A stretch of 64,000 nucleotides of DNA from CAZFLD01 sp964519835 (GTDB taxonomy: Bacteria > Spirochaetota > Spirochaetia > DSM-27196 > CAZFLD01). Below are positions 43,512 to 52,036 of the stretch, in pieces. Both the position numbers and the translations under genes were made by a program. The stretch is from the NCBI GenBank assembly GCA_964519835.1, contig CAZFLD010000014.1, positions 5,145 to 69,144 of the forward strand. The letters are read 5' to 3'. The notes below the pieces were generated by a model that saw only the letters and a program-made list of their open reading frames with translations, was not told the DNA's origin and searched no databases. Each line of letters begins with the position of its first letter. Position 1 is the stretch's first letter.

Positions 43512-44492
43512 ATGCTTTCCTACTTGATTAGACGCGTACTCATAATCATACCGACGCTAATTGTCATATCGATGATCTCGTTTATTATCATCGAGCTTCC
43601 ACCGGGAGATTTCGTGAGCTCCTATGTCAGGCAGATTGAGTCCCAGGGTGAATGGAGCGGCGAAGCGTTGGACGCGATGCGCGCGAGTTTTGGCCTCGAT
43701 GAGCCTATTCCGGTGCGCTATTTCAAGTGGATATCGAGGTTTGTTCAAGGTGACTTTGGCTACTCGCTCGCCTGGAACGCATCGGTGCGCGAGGTGGTTG
43801 GCGACAGGCTTGCACTTACGATTGTTGTAAGCTTTTCTTCTTTGTTGTTCGCCTGGTTCCTCGCGATCCCCATCGGCCTGTATTCCGCCGTAAAACAATA
43901 CTCAATCGGCGACTATACCTTTACCTTCTTCGGCTTCCTGGGTCTTTCGATTCCGAACTTTATGCTCGCGCTTGTGTTGATGTATATATCCGTCACCCAG
44001 TTTGGCGGAAGCGTTGGTGGTCTATTCTCGCGAGAGTTCGCGCTTGCGCCCTGGTCCCTGGCAAAGGTTTGGGACTTAATCAAGCATCTCTGGCTCCCGG
44101 TTATAGTCGTCGGCACCGCCGGCACCGCCGGTACTATCCGTGTCATGCGCAACAACATGTTGGACGAGCTGAACAAACCGTACGTGACAACCGCGCGTGC
44201 TAAAGGTCTAAGCGAGTGGCGTGTTATCATGAAGTATCCCTTCCGCTTTGCTATCAACCCGGTTATCTCTACGGTCGGTTGGCTGCTACCGCAGCTTATT
44301 GGCGGCGCCGTTATCACGTCCGTGGTTCTCAACTTGCCCACCACCGGCCCAATCTTCCTTCGAGCCCTGCGAGAGCAGGACATGTACTTGGCGGGCTTTT
44401 TTGTGATGATCCTTGCGACGCTTACCGTAATCGGAACGCTCATCTCGGACCTCCTCCTCGCCGCAGTGGATCCGCGCATACGGTACGATTGA
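43512..44492 (+). CDS. ABC transporter permease, DppB/OppB type
   Basis: A 326-residue inner-membrane subunit with six membrane helices. The N-terminal helix is LIIIPTLIVISMISFIIIEL, the DppB segment PGDFVSSYVRQ follows, and the coupling EAA loop is YVTTARAKGLSEWRVIMKYPFR near residue 235. The start is the ATG at 43512, after GGGGA; the frame upstream covers the hairpin. It is the partner of the DppC-like permease 7 kb upstream. After it, 44493-45021 holds no gene that I recognise, only a promoter and operator at its right end. Confidence 0.9.
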   Translation: MLSYLIRRVLIIIPTLIVISMISFIIIELPPGDFVSSYVRQIESQGEWSGEALDAMRASFGLDEPIPVRYFKWISRFVQGDFGYSLAWNASVREVVGDRLALTIVVSFSSLLFAWFLAIPIGLYSAVKQYSIGDYTFTFFGFLGLSIPNFMLALVLMYISVTQFGGSVGGLFSREFALAPWSLAKVWDLIKHLWLPVIVVGTAGTAGTIRVMRNNMLDELNKPYVTTARAKGLSEWRVIMKYPFRFAINPVISTVGWLLPQLIGGAVITSVVLNLPTTGPIFLRALREQDMYLAGFFVMILATLTVIGTLISDLLLAAVDPRIRYD

Positions 44493-44955
44493 GTCTCGCC
44501 GGTTGCTCCCGCACCTATCGACCTGGTTTGGAGCCGGTCCCTGACCATCGATCTGGAGATTGGGTTTACCAATCGTGTTACTGGAAACGAACACGTAATA
44601 AAATGTCCAGGCATATACCTCGACGATTTGGACTCCGATCCGCTGGGGCAACACAACCACGCCCGGTGCATCAAGTTTCAGGACATCGAGAAGTATCCGG
44701 CCGGGCGTGAGAACGCCGGAAGACGTGTGGCGGGTTGCAAGGCCGCTGCGGCTGTCAAGGACCATATCTTCCCCACTTCCAAGTTCCTCGACATGCCGCC
44801 GTTTCCGAGATCGTCGGAATAGTTTATCTCGCGTAGTTGCGATCGGGCATTGACGAGTCGAACGTTCACGCCCACGCTGAAAAACCCCATCAAAGCACCC
44901 CGTTCCACGGCGGCCTTTGCAACCAGCCCACGGCAAGCGACGTAGCAGATAATTC

Positions 44956-44984
44956 TTGACTTAGAGATCCTCCATTTGTAGATT
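44956..44984 (+). promoter_or_regulatory. Sigma-70-type promoter for the NAD(P)-binding/MarR operon
   Basis: TTGACT (44956-44961), a 17-base spacer and TAGATT (44979-44984) precede the gene at 45022. The -10 box overlaps the first three bases of a palindromic operator. Confidence 0.7.
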
Positions 44985-45003
44985 AGTTGCGATCGCAACT
45001 AAT
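44982..45003. promoter_or_regulatory. Perfect 22-bp palindrome, likely MarR operator
   Basis: Half-site ATTAGTTGCGA is followed directly by its complement, ending 18 bases before the start codon at 45022. It covers the -10 box and transcription start, as expected for repression. A second AGTTGCGATCG occurs near 44836. The operon's third gene encodes a MarR protein, the obvious binder. Confidence 0.75.
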
Positions 45004-45021
45004 GGAGAGGAGTCAAGACAA

Positions 45022-45663
45022 ATGAAAATAGGACTATTCGGAGCAACCGGAAGAACCGGGCGTCAGGTTTTGGAAAAGGCCCTCGAAGCGGGCCACCAGA
45101 TATTCGCGCTGGTGCGGAGTCCGGAGAAGCTCGACAACACCGCGGACGCACTTACCGTGGTTCAGGGAGATATGACAAACCGGGCCGACGTGGAGAAGAC
45201 TGTTGCGGATGTAGACGTGGTTATTATGGCGGCCGGTCCGGTGAAGGGGAGCCCTATCGAAATGCTCACCTCGTCCGCTACCAACATCGTGGAGTCAATA
45301 AAGGCGGCGGGCAGGAAGAGGCTGGTGTGGCTCACAGGCGCCGGCGTCCTGGACGAACGGGACGGCAAGGCGTTTAGCCGCACCATTGTCCGTGGCATGA
45401 TGAAGCTAGCCGCCGGCAAGATGCTCAAATCGAGTGAGGAAGCCTACCAGATCATCAAAAACTCGGGCCTCGATTACACGGTGGTTCGCCCGCCGATGCT
45501 CTCAGACGAGCCGGGCGGCGTCAACTTGACCGGTAGCTACACCCCGCCCAAACCAATCCCGGTTGGTCGGGGGGATCTGGCCTCATTCCTGTTAAGGGCG
45601 GCGACGGCCGACGAATGGATCAATGAGAGTCCCCTTGTGTCGTACACGGAACGCAAGCGGTGA
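45022..45663 (+). CDS. NAD(P)-binding atypical SDR (BLVRB/NmrA-like)
   Basis: A 213-residue Rossmann protein with the NADP loop GATGRTGRQ at residues 8-16 and no YxxxK catalytic pair, as in the flavin reductase/NmrA-like branch. VRSPEKL after the second strand fits NADP binding. These proteins reduce flavins or quinones, or sense redox state. GAGAGGAG lies just upstream. First gene of a MarR-controlled operon; the next start overlaps its stop by four bases. Confidence 0.85.
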   Translation: MKIGLFGATGRTGRQVLEKALEAGHQIFALVRSPEKLDNTADALTVVQGDMTNRADVEKTVADVDVVIMAAGPVKGSPIEMLTSSATNIVESIKAAGRKRLVWLTGAGVLDERDGKAFSRTIVRGMMKLAAGKMLKSSEEAYQIIKNSGLDYTVVRPPMLSDEPGGVNLTGSYTPPKPIPVGRGDLASFLLRAATADEWINESPLVSYTERKR

Positions 45664-46661
45664 GCAAGCCGGAGGGCTCCGCCGTACCCGGGTCCGCGGA
45701 GCCGGGGCCCGGAGGCGCCGTCGCCCGCGGCGGTGCTGCCGCTTCCGGGCCTAAACAGCCGGGGCAGTACACCCATAAGGGCGGCATACTCGTGACCGGT
45801 GCAACGGGAAACGTCGGGTCCGAGGTGTGCAACCACCTTGCCAACGCCGGCGTGCCGGTCTACGCTGCCGTAAATCCGCGCCGTCTCACCGGGGGGGACG
45901 GCGGCGTTGAGACGCGGGAGCAGCTATCCGGCACCGAGCTGCGAGGCTTTGACTTCACAGGCCCGGGCACTTGGAGGGCCGCTCTCGACGGTGTCCGCAA
46001 AGTGTTCTTGATGAGGCCGCCCCACATCTCCAATGTGCGCCGGGACATAAATCCGTTCTTGGAGTACCTATCGGGGACCGATGTCGATCACGTTGTGTTT
46101 CTCTCGGTCCAAGGCGCGGAGAACAACAGACTCATCCCTCATAACAAAATAGAGCGGAAAATCATGGAGCTCGAGATTGCCTATACGTTTATTCGCCCGT
46201 CGTTTTTTATGCAGAACCTAACCACAACCCACCTCGCGGAAGTCCGCGACGAGTCGATGATCTTTGTGCCGGCGGGTGACGGCGTCACCAACTTCATAGA
46301 TGTCCGTGACATCGGCGAGGTAGCCTCGAAGGTCCTGGTCGATGTCGCACACAAAAACAAGGCCTACACTGTAACAGGCGATGCAAGTTACAGTTATCAC
46401 GAAGTGGTTCGGAAGCTTAGTCGGTCCCTGGGACGGACCATTACGTACAAGCCCGCGCGTGCCGTTCCCTTTCTGCGCTACCACCTAAAGCACGGCCGCA
46501 GGCTCCGATATGCCCTTGTCATGTACGCCTTGTATTCCGTCATGCGTCTTGGCAAGGTAGGTGCCGCTACCGACACCTTCGAGAAGCTTGTCGGCCGCCG
46601 GCCGCGGAGTCTCGATGAGTTTATCGATCACCACCGCACAGTCCTGGGAGCCGTGCCCTAG
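45660..46661 (+). CDS. NmrA-family NAD(P)-binding protein
   Basis: A 333-residue atypical SDR. About 38 low-complexity Gly/Ala/Pro residues precede ILVTGATGNVGSEV (about 41-54), the cofactor loop. VFLSVQGAENNRLIPHNKIERKI near 145 is typical of the QorB/NmrA branch, where the usual catalytic Tyr and Lys are replaced. A C-terminal helical region follows. GTG start overlapping the upstream stop; an alternative is an internal start closer to the Rossmann fold, which would remove the odd N-terminus. It probably reduces a quinone or senses NADP redox state under MarR control. Confidence 0.82.
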   Translation: MSKPEGSAVPGSAEPGPGGAVARGGAAASGPKQPGQYTHKGGILVTGATGNVGSEVCNHLANAGVPVYAAVNPRRLTGGDGGVETREQLSGTELRGFDFTGPGTWRAALDGVRKVFLMRPPHISNVRRDINPFLEYLSGTDVDHVVFLSVQGAENNRLIPHNKIERKIMELEIAYTFIRPSFFMQNLTTTHLAEVRDESMIFVPAGDGVTNFIDVRDIGEVASKVLVDVAHKNKAYTVTGDASYSYHEVVRKLSRSLGRTITYKPARAVPFLRYHLKHGRRLRYALVMYALYSVMRLGKVGAATDTFEKLVGRRPRSLDEFIDHHRTVLGAVP

Positions 46662-47134
46662 TGGCCGGGTTTCCGCATGATCCCGATTCACGCTTCGGCG
46701 CCCAAGTGTCCCTCCTCAACCGCGCCGCCCAAGTCTACTTTAGCCGTGTGCTTGCACCCTATTCGATCGGCCCGGGTCAACAGGCCTACCTATTGGCCGT
46801 GCAACCTGGTGACTCGATCTCTCAGCTTGAGATTTCCGAGCGTCTTTCCATGGACAAGGCCAACGTCGCCCGAGGTGTTCAAGCGCTTGTAAAGGCGGGG
46901 TATTTGGAGCGAAAGCGTCCCAAGGACGACAAGCGCCGTTGGAGTGTAAGCTTGACGGAAGAGGGGCTCACGGTGCGGAGGGAGATTGAAGGACACATGA
47001 AGTCGTGGGTGTCCGAAATCAGAAAAGAGGTGCGCGACGACGAGTGGGAGTCATTTGTCTATACGTTGTCGCGCATCGCTGATCGCGCGATGGAGCACGC
47101 GGCCGACTCGCCGGACCTATCGCCGCCTGCCTGA
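46661..47134 (+). CDS. MarR-family transcriptional regulator
   Basis: A 157-residue dimeric winged-helix repressor: dimerisation helix at the start, then QLEISERLSMDKANVARGVQALVKAGYLERKRPKDDKRR (about residues 55-93), which holds the recognition helix and the wing. GTG start overlaps the TAG of the NmrA-like gene (TAGTG). The palindrome at 44982 at the operon promoter is its probable target, so the operon is self-repressed until a ligand, perhaps a phenolic or electrophile, is bound. Its end overlaps the convergent MFS gene by 18 bases. Confidence 0.9.
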   Translation: MAGFPHDPDSRFGAQVSLLNRAAQVYFSRVLAPYSIGPGQQAYLLAVQPGDSISQLEISERLSMDKANVARGVQALVKAGYLERKRPKDDKRRWSVSLTEEGLTVRREIEGHMKSWVSEIRKEVRDDEWESFVYTLSRIADRAMEHAADSPDLSPPA

Positions 47135-48724
47135 GAGGCGTGGCGGAGCCGGTGCGGTGTCGTCCACTGCAGGTGAAGTCACCGGGCCGGACGTACCGCG
47201 GCCGCTTGGCAAAAGCGACGCGGCGGGCGCCGTCGCCGGGCCGGTTGCTACCGGGCAGCCTCTCGTCTCCGGGTCGGTTTCTTGGTGGATTGCCGAGATA
47301 AACGGCACGATAATCACCGTGCCGACGATGTAGACGCCGGCGGTTACCAAAAAGACCCGCCGGAAATTGTTGTCTCCGATGAGGAATCCACCGATCAAGG
47401 CCGATGCATTCCAGAACAAGCCCCAGGCCACCGTTTGAAGGGAGCTCCAGACTCCGCGGCGCATTCGTGGAACGTAGTCCATGACAATCGTTCGTGAGAG
47501 CGGCGCGGTGGCGTTCATCAGCGCGCCCCGGCTCACAAAAAGCACCACCACAAGCGCCGGCCCCGGATACGCGGCCATGCCGATTAGGCACGCGATTGCC
47601 ATTCCCTGCAACAGCACGATCATCTGTCCCCGACCGCGCTTGCGCGACATTCGCTGCGCGCTCCACGTGGCAAAGGCGGTCACCATGAGTCCAACGCCAA
47701 GAATCAGTTGCACGGCAATCGGCTGGAAATCGTAGATGCTCTTAAAAAACACCGGGAAGAACTTTACGGTCATTCCGGCGCCGCTGCCGATGACAAAACT
47801 GCTTGCAAGAAACGCAAACGGGATAAGGCGGCGCATGTTGTCGGTTTGTGAAGCGATCGGCGCGGGGTCCGGCTGCGCCCCAGCCGCAGCAGCCGCCCCA
47901 GCCGCAGCAGCCGCCCCGGCCGCAGCAGCCGCCCCGGCCGCAGCAGCCGCCCCGGCCGCACCGGCCGGCGGCACGACCGTCGCCGGTGTCTGGTCCGCGT
48001 GAACTGCGTTGTGGCCCTGTGGGCTCGGCTCGCCGTGCTTGTCGCCGTGCAACGGACCATGGCCGATCGCCTCACTCTCCGGTCCCAAGGCGTGTGCCTT
48101 GTTTAGACCAAGCACGATGATCGCGCTTGCCAGGCTAACCAGAAGTCCCACGTTCATGACCGTCCGGAGGATGGCGAGTTCCCAGACGTCCCCGAGGATC
48201 AAAAACAGCAGGACGTTGAGGATTGGACCGCTTCCGCTTCCCAGTTGCTCGAGTACATGTGCACGGCTGTAAATCTTCGAGCGAGCGCCGCTTGGTGTGC
48301 TGTTGGCAAGCATTGCTTCGGCGGACGGTCGCGTGAAGCCTTGAAAGGCTCCCCAGAGGAAGAGGCCGACAGCAATGGAAACAATCCCGTTGCCAAACGC
48401 CAGAAAGCCAAGACCCGTAGCACCCACCACTGCACCGATCCCGATCGTACCACGCGTCGACCAGCGGTCTGCCAGATAGCCGGCAGGGAGAACCGTCGCG
48501 AGCATTGCGATCCCGGTTGCTGCCGAGGTGACACCCAAAAGCTCATTAGGTGAGAGTCCCAAAATACCGTTGACGGTCGCCTCCGCAAGAATCACGATAT
48601 AGAGGCTTAGTATGTTGCCCATCCAAATGCCCCTGCCGAGGCTCTGAGCAAAGTTAAAGAGGAAAAAGATCTTTACGTTGTGGTTAAGAGATGGTCTTAT
48701 CCGTTTCCCGAGTTGATTAAGCAT
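47117..48724 (-). CDS. Major facilitator superfamily transporter with alanine-rich repeat loop
   Basis: A 535-residue membrane transporter with two six-helix halves. The loop between helices 2 and 3 is AGYLADRWSTRGTI, the MFS A-type motif. Between the halves (residues about 215-280) is a long cytoplasmic loop rich in His, Gly and Ala, with five repeats of GAAAAA encoded by an 18-base tandem repeat. The C-terminal tail is Pro/Ala-rich and likely disordered. It lies tail to tail with the MarR gene and head to head with OsmC. Probably a drug or metabolite efflux carrier; the substrate is unknown. Confidence 0.85.
   Translation of the reverse strand: MLNQLGKRIRPSLNHNVKIFFLFNFAQSLGRGIWMGNILSLYIVILAEATVNGILGLSPNELLGVTSAATGIAMLATVLPAGYLADRWSTRGTIGIGAVVGATGLGFLAFGNGIVSIAVGLFLWGAFQGFTRPSAEAMLANSTPSGARSKIYSRAHVLEQLGSGSGPILNVLLFLILGDVWELAILRTVMNVGLLVSLASAIIVLGLNKAHALGPESEAIGHGPLHGDKHGEPSPQGHNAVHADQTPATVVPPAGAAGAAAAAGAAAAAGAAAAAGAAAAAGAQPDPAPIASQTDNMRRLIPFAFLASSFVIGSGAGMTVKFFPVFFKSIYDFQPIAVQLILGVGLMVTAFATWSAQRMSRKRGRGQMIVLLQGMAIACLIGMAAYPGPALVVVLFVSRGALMNATAPLSRTIVMDYVPRMRRGVWSSLQTVAWGLFWNASALIGGFLIGDNNFRRVFLVTAGVYIVGTVIIVPFISAIHQETDPETRGCPVATGPATAPAASLLPSGRGTSGPVTSPAVDDTAPAPPRLSGRRR
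47877..47966. repeat. Five 18-bp tandem repeats inside the MFS gene
   Basis: Units read gccccagccgcagcagcc or gccccggccgcagcagcc on the plus strand; the fifth is a variant with a changed centre. Because 18 is a multiple of three, unit gain or loss would leave the frame intact and only lengthen the central loop. Confidence 0.85.
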
Positions 48725-48810
48725 GGCGGTAGGTCTCAGAAGATCGCACGTTGAGCCGGGGAAGTCGAGTAACTTCTTGACGCAAGCGCGTTGGGATCGA
48801 TAATTGCGTC

Positions 48811-49233
48811 ATGAAGGTCCAACTCAATAGAGTGAACAACAAGGTGCACTTCCGTGCGTCCAACGGAGAAGGCCCGACCGTAGATATCGACGGCTCTCCC
48901 GCGATCGGGGGAGTAGGCCAAGGCTTCCGGCCGATGGAGCTACTGCTTACCGCTCACGCCGGATGTACGGTCATGGATGTTGTATCAATCCTCGAAAAAC
49001 AGCGCCAGACGGTAGATGACGTCTCCATAGAGGTCGATGGAACGCGGGGTGAGGGGACGCCGGCGCCGTTTACCAAAATCCACCTGCACTACGAGCTAAC
49101 AGGAGATATCGATGTCGAGAAGGCCCGGCGAGCTATCGACCTGGCGGTGCACAAGTATTGCTCGGTCGGCGAGATGCTCAAGAGCTCCGCCGAGATTGAC
49201 TTTTCCTTCGTGGTCAACGGCACTCCAAGTTAG
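48811..49233 (+). CDS. OsmC-family protein
   Basis: A 140-residue OsmC/Ohr-fold protein with two redox cysteines, C52 in the THAGCTVMDV-type helix and C117 in KYCSVGEML, the spacing of thiol peroxidases that detoxify organic hydroperoxides. It belongs to the YhfA-like branch. It diverges from the MFS gene over 86 bases. There is no clear ribosome binding site in front of the ATG. Its place next to a MarR/NADP-binding operon suggests an oxidative or electrophile stress theme. Confidence 0.88.
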   Translation: MKVQLNRVNNKVHFRASNGEGPTVDIDGSPAIGGVGQGFRPMELLLTAHAGCTVMDVVSILEKQRQTVDDVSIEVDGTRGEGTPAPFTKIHLHYELTGDIDVEKARRAIDLAVHKYCSVGEMLKSSAEIDFSFVVNGTPS

Positions 49234-49320
49234 GAAGACCGTTCACAGTGTGCGCGATCCGGGAAGTCGACGGTTCCGGTTCTTGGCGCGCCGAGACCAC
49301 GGCGGCAAGCTGCCGACGGA

Positions 49321-50763
49321 CTACCTATCGGCGCGGATCCGGCCCTCGGCTTCGGCGCAACGTTTGAGATACACGATGGACGGGCCGTCCGCACCGTCGG
49401 ATGCCACAAGGGCCTCCACAAACTTTCGCCGCGCCGCAGTGAATTCGCCGGCGTCGAAAAGCTCGATTCCCTTGTCATACGCGTCGAATAGGCGAATGTG
49501 GTCTTCGTCCGCCGGCCCGGCGTTGTCGGAGATCGGCTCGTAGATATCGATGGCGCGCTCGCCCCCGCGGTGCTCCCAAGCGATCCGAGGTGTTTGGATC
49601 GTGTCGAGCTTCCGGGTGCGTATCGCGTTTCCCGCCAAGTTTTTCGTGACCTCGCTAATCACCGTCTGCACGCCGTAGCTCCGTCCCTTGGATTCGAGCA
49701 TGGCGCCGAAGTTTACGTGGTCGCCCATCGGCGTGTACTGCTGATTTTCCGGTGGCCCAAAGTTTCCGATAATCGCCTCACCTGAGTGGATGCCGATCGC
49801 CACCTGTGGTTTTGGTGAGAGACCGGTGTTTGTGAGCTGCCGATGCATCGCCAGTGCCGCACGGCACGCCGACGCGGCGTGCTCCTCCGGATTTGCTGGG
49901 GTACCCCAAACGGCCATTACCAAATCCCCTACCATCTTGTCGAGGAAACCGCCGTTGTCGATGACCACTCGCGACATCTCCGTGAAGAACGTGTTCAGAA
50001 AGTCGCGGACCTCCATGGGCTTCATGCCTGCCACTACACCCACCATGTCAACCATGTCTGCGAAGAGCACGGTAAGACTTCGCGCCTCTCCATCGACATT
50101 CAAAAGCGACGGTGTCTTGATAAGGCGCTCCAGCCGGTCGTCCGAAATTCGGTTGGCGAATAGTCGTTCGATAATCTCGTCGGTCTTGTCCATTGTCTTC
50201 ATGGGAACCTCCTCCCTCGATGTGTCTTTGAGGGCGGCCCGAAGGCGCGCCCGCGCGTCATGGAGACGCTTCCTAACAGTTGATGGTTTGACTTCGAGAA
50301 AGCAGGCGACGTCTGCCGGCGAGTAGCCCTTGAGGAAGCACAGCTCGGCGGTTGTTCGCTGGGCCGACGGGAGTTGGTCTATCAGAACATTGAGGCGCGA
50401 TACAAGCTCCGCCTCTTCGGCGATCTCCTCCGGACCCGGGTATACAGAGATCGAGTCGATGTGGTCGGCGGGTACCGCGTGTCGTTTCCGCTTTATTCTG
50501 TCACAACGGGCAAACACGATCTTCCGTAGCCAACCGGGAAACGCCTGCGGACTGCGCAGTGATGCCAACGACCCGGCGGCTGCGAGAAAACTCTCCTGCA
50601 CCGCGTCCTCGGCCGAGTGGTAGTTTTTGAGAATCGAATCGGCGTATGCGAGCGCCAAGCGATAGTAGCGGCGAACCAGCGCCTCAAAGGCACGGCGATC
50701 ACCCGCTCCCGCGCGTAGAACGAGCGCCACGTACTCGTCGGCATTTTCGCACCATCCGGCCAA
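49321..50763 (-). CDS. ECF sigma factor fused to class III nucleotide cyclase
   Basis: A 480-residue fusion. Residues about 24-92 are sigma region 2 (AFEALVRRYYRLALAYADSI, then GWLRKIVFARCDRIKRK). Residues 131-175 are sigma region 4 (LPSAQRTTAELCFLKGY, then KPSTVRKRLHDARARL). After a short linker, residues 225-410 are a class III adenylate/guanylate cyclase: metal Asp D236 and D280, adenine-type K276 in DKMVGD, N351. The transition-state Arg expected at 355 is Met (NFGAMLE). A helical, TPR-like tail ends the protein. TTG start after AGGAGG. An internal ATG at 50202 (M188) follows GGGAGGAGG by five bases, so a free cyclase may also be made. Monocistronic. Confidence 0.88.
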   Translation of the reverse strand: MAGWCENADEYVALVLRAGAGDRRAFEALVRRYYRLALAYADSILKNYHSAEDAVQESFLAAAGSLASLRSPQAFPGWLRKIVFARCDRIKRKRHAVPADHIDSISVYPGPEEIAEEAELVSRLNVLIDQLPSAQRTTAELCFLKGYSPADVACFLEVKPSTVRKRLHDARARLRAALKDTSREEVPMKTMDKTDEIIERLFANRISDDRLERLIKTPSLLNVDGEARSLTVLFADMVDMVGVVAGMKPMEVRDFLNTFFTEMSRVVIDNGGFLDKMVGDLVMAVWGTPANPEEHAASACRAALAMHRQLTNTGLSPKPQVAIGIHSGEAIIGNFGPPENQQYTPMGDHVNFGAMLESKGRSYGVQTVISEVTKNLAGNAIRTRKLDTIQTPRIAWEHRGGERAIDIYEPISDNAGPADEDHIRLFDAYDKGIELFDAGEFTAARRKFVEALVASDGADGPSIVYLKRCAEAEGRIRADR

Positions 50764-50911
50764 TTCTCAACGCCTCCTGTCTCAGAAGTCATCTACAGAG
50801 ACCCGGCGCAAACGGAAAGCGTTACGTCGCCCGCTAAAAAAAACGTCGGGTGGATCTCTTTGGCGCCGGCGCCGATACACCGGCCGCGGCACGGCCGGCA
50901 GACGCACTCAG

Positions 50912-51982
50912 CTACGCGTCTCGCAGCGCCAAGAGCTCCGGCAGCACCAGCTCGGCGACACGCCGTCCCATACGCTCATAGCCTATGTCGTTTGGATGGA
51001 CGCCGTCCGGAAGCAGTTGGGTCTCGTCGTCGTGAAGCAATTGATTCCCCTCGAAAAGAACAAGGCGGGTGTCGCCACTCTTCTCGAGTCGATGGAATGC
51101 ATCTCGGGTCATCCCGCGGTAATGCTCCAACGTTAGGCCTACCAGATTCGGCGTGCGTGCGCGCTTGGTCTCGGGAATTGAAGTAACGATGGCGATAGGG
51201 GTATGGGGATGTCCGTCGCGGAGGGTCTTCACAAAGGCAATGACTGCCGCGCCGTAGCTCCTGGCCGACAAACTCGAGGCCCCGAACACGTTGATTCCGA
51301 GTTTGAGGGTGATAAGGTCGGCGGGTCTGTCACGTATGACACGTGCGACCATGTTGTCGAGGTGACACTGGCCGGCGAAGCCGAGGCTCATGAGGTTCAC
51401 GCCCGCAATACGCGCAGCGGTCGCCGGCCATGTTCGTGCCGGAGACGCGGCCTGTCTGCACATCGTGATCGAGCTACCGTAGGTGACCCACTTGGGCCGG
51501 GTGTCGGGCACGGCTTGCAGGATCGCATCGTCTTCGATTTCCAGGGAGGTCAGGCGCACTTCGTGGAACTGGTGAAACCACAGCTCGTAGACGCCCGGTA
51601 TGGTGTCGGTTGTGTCGCCCGGTGCGTCGTGCGTCTCGCCGGGGGACGTTTTGGCGGCACGGGGCAGCTCGATATCTACGCTCCTCGCGCCGCTGGGAAT
51701 CTCCGTAGTGGATAGGAGTCTGCCGCCGGAGCAGAGATCCAATGTCCGTGGCTCATCGGCCGTGTCGGCCGGCGCTACGCGCACCACCAGCCCCCGGCTG
51801 TCCGTGTGAAACCGCAACCGGCATCCGGAGGGCGAAAGCGCCCTGGCGAGCAGGCCGTTGTCGGTGGATGGGAAGAGGTCGGCCTGATTCATCGGCAGGC
51901 GGGCAGGCGCGACGCCTGCCGCATTCTTGTGGAGGCAAACGATGCCCGCAAAAAGTGCCTCTTCGATCGGAACTCGTTTCAT
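50912..51982 (-). CDS. SGNH/GDSL-type esterase with N-terminal beta domain
   Basis: A 356-residue esterase. The first 155 residues look like a jelly-roll accessory domain; the catalytic part then shows the SGNH blocks: Ser171 in YGSSIT, Gly in GFAGQCHLD near 202-209, Asn231 in LKLGINV, and Asp/His in LLPDGVHPND near 335. This two-domain layout is known from bacterial carbohydrate acetylesterases. The ATG at 51982 has TGGAGG upstream. No signal peptide, so it would deacetylate imported sugars in the cytoplasm. A GC-rich inverted repeat (CCGGCCG-5-CGGCCGG) lies just past the stop. Confidence 0.82.
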   Translation of the reverse strand: MKRVPIEEALFAGIVCLHKNAAGVAPARLPMNQADLFPSTDNGLLARALSPSGCRLRFHTDSRGLVVRVAPADTADEPRTLDLCSGGRLLSTTEIPSGARSVDIELPRAAKTSPGETHDAPGDTTDTIPGVYELWFHQFHEVRLTSLEIEDDAILQAVPDTRPKWVTYGSSITMCRQAASPARTWPATAARIAGVNLMSLGFAGQCHLDNMVARVIRDRPADLITLKLGINVFGASSLSARSYGAAVIAFVKTLRDGHPHTPIAIVTSIPETKRARTPNLVGLTLEHYRGMTRDAFHRLEKSGDTRLVLFEGNQLLHDDETQLLPDGVHPNDIGYERMGRRVAELVLPELLALRDA

Positions 51983-52036
51983 GGAAAGTGTCCTCCACAC
52001 GCCATGCGGCCGGCTTTGTCGGCGATCGCAGTGCGC

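Noticed and set aside
44493..44950. Several open frames in the gap after the DppB-like gene
   Set aside because: None has a start with ribosome binding site or a recognisable motif on either strand.
47877..47966. Tandem repeats as a CRISPR array
   Set aside because: Units are contiguous 18-mers without spacers and lie in a coding frame.
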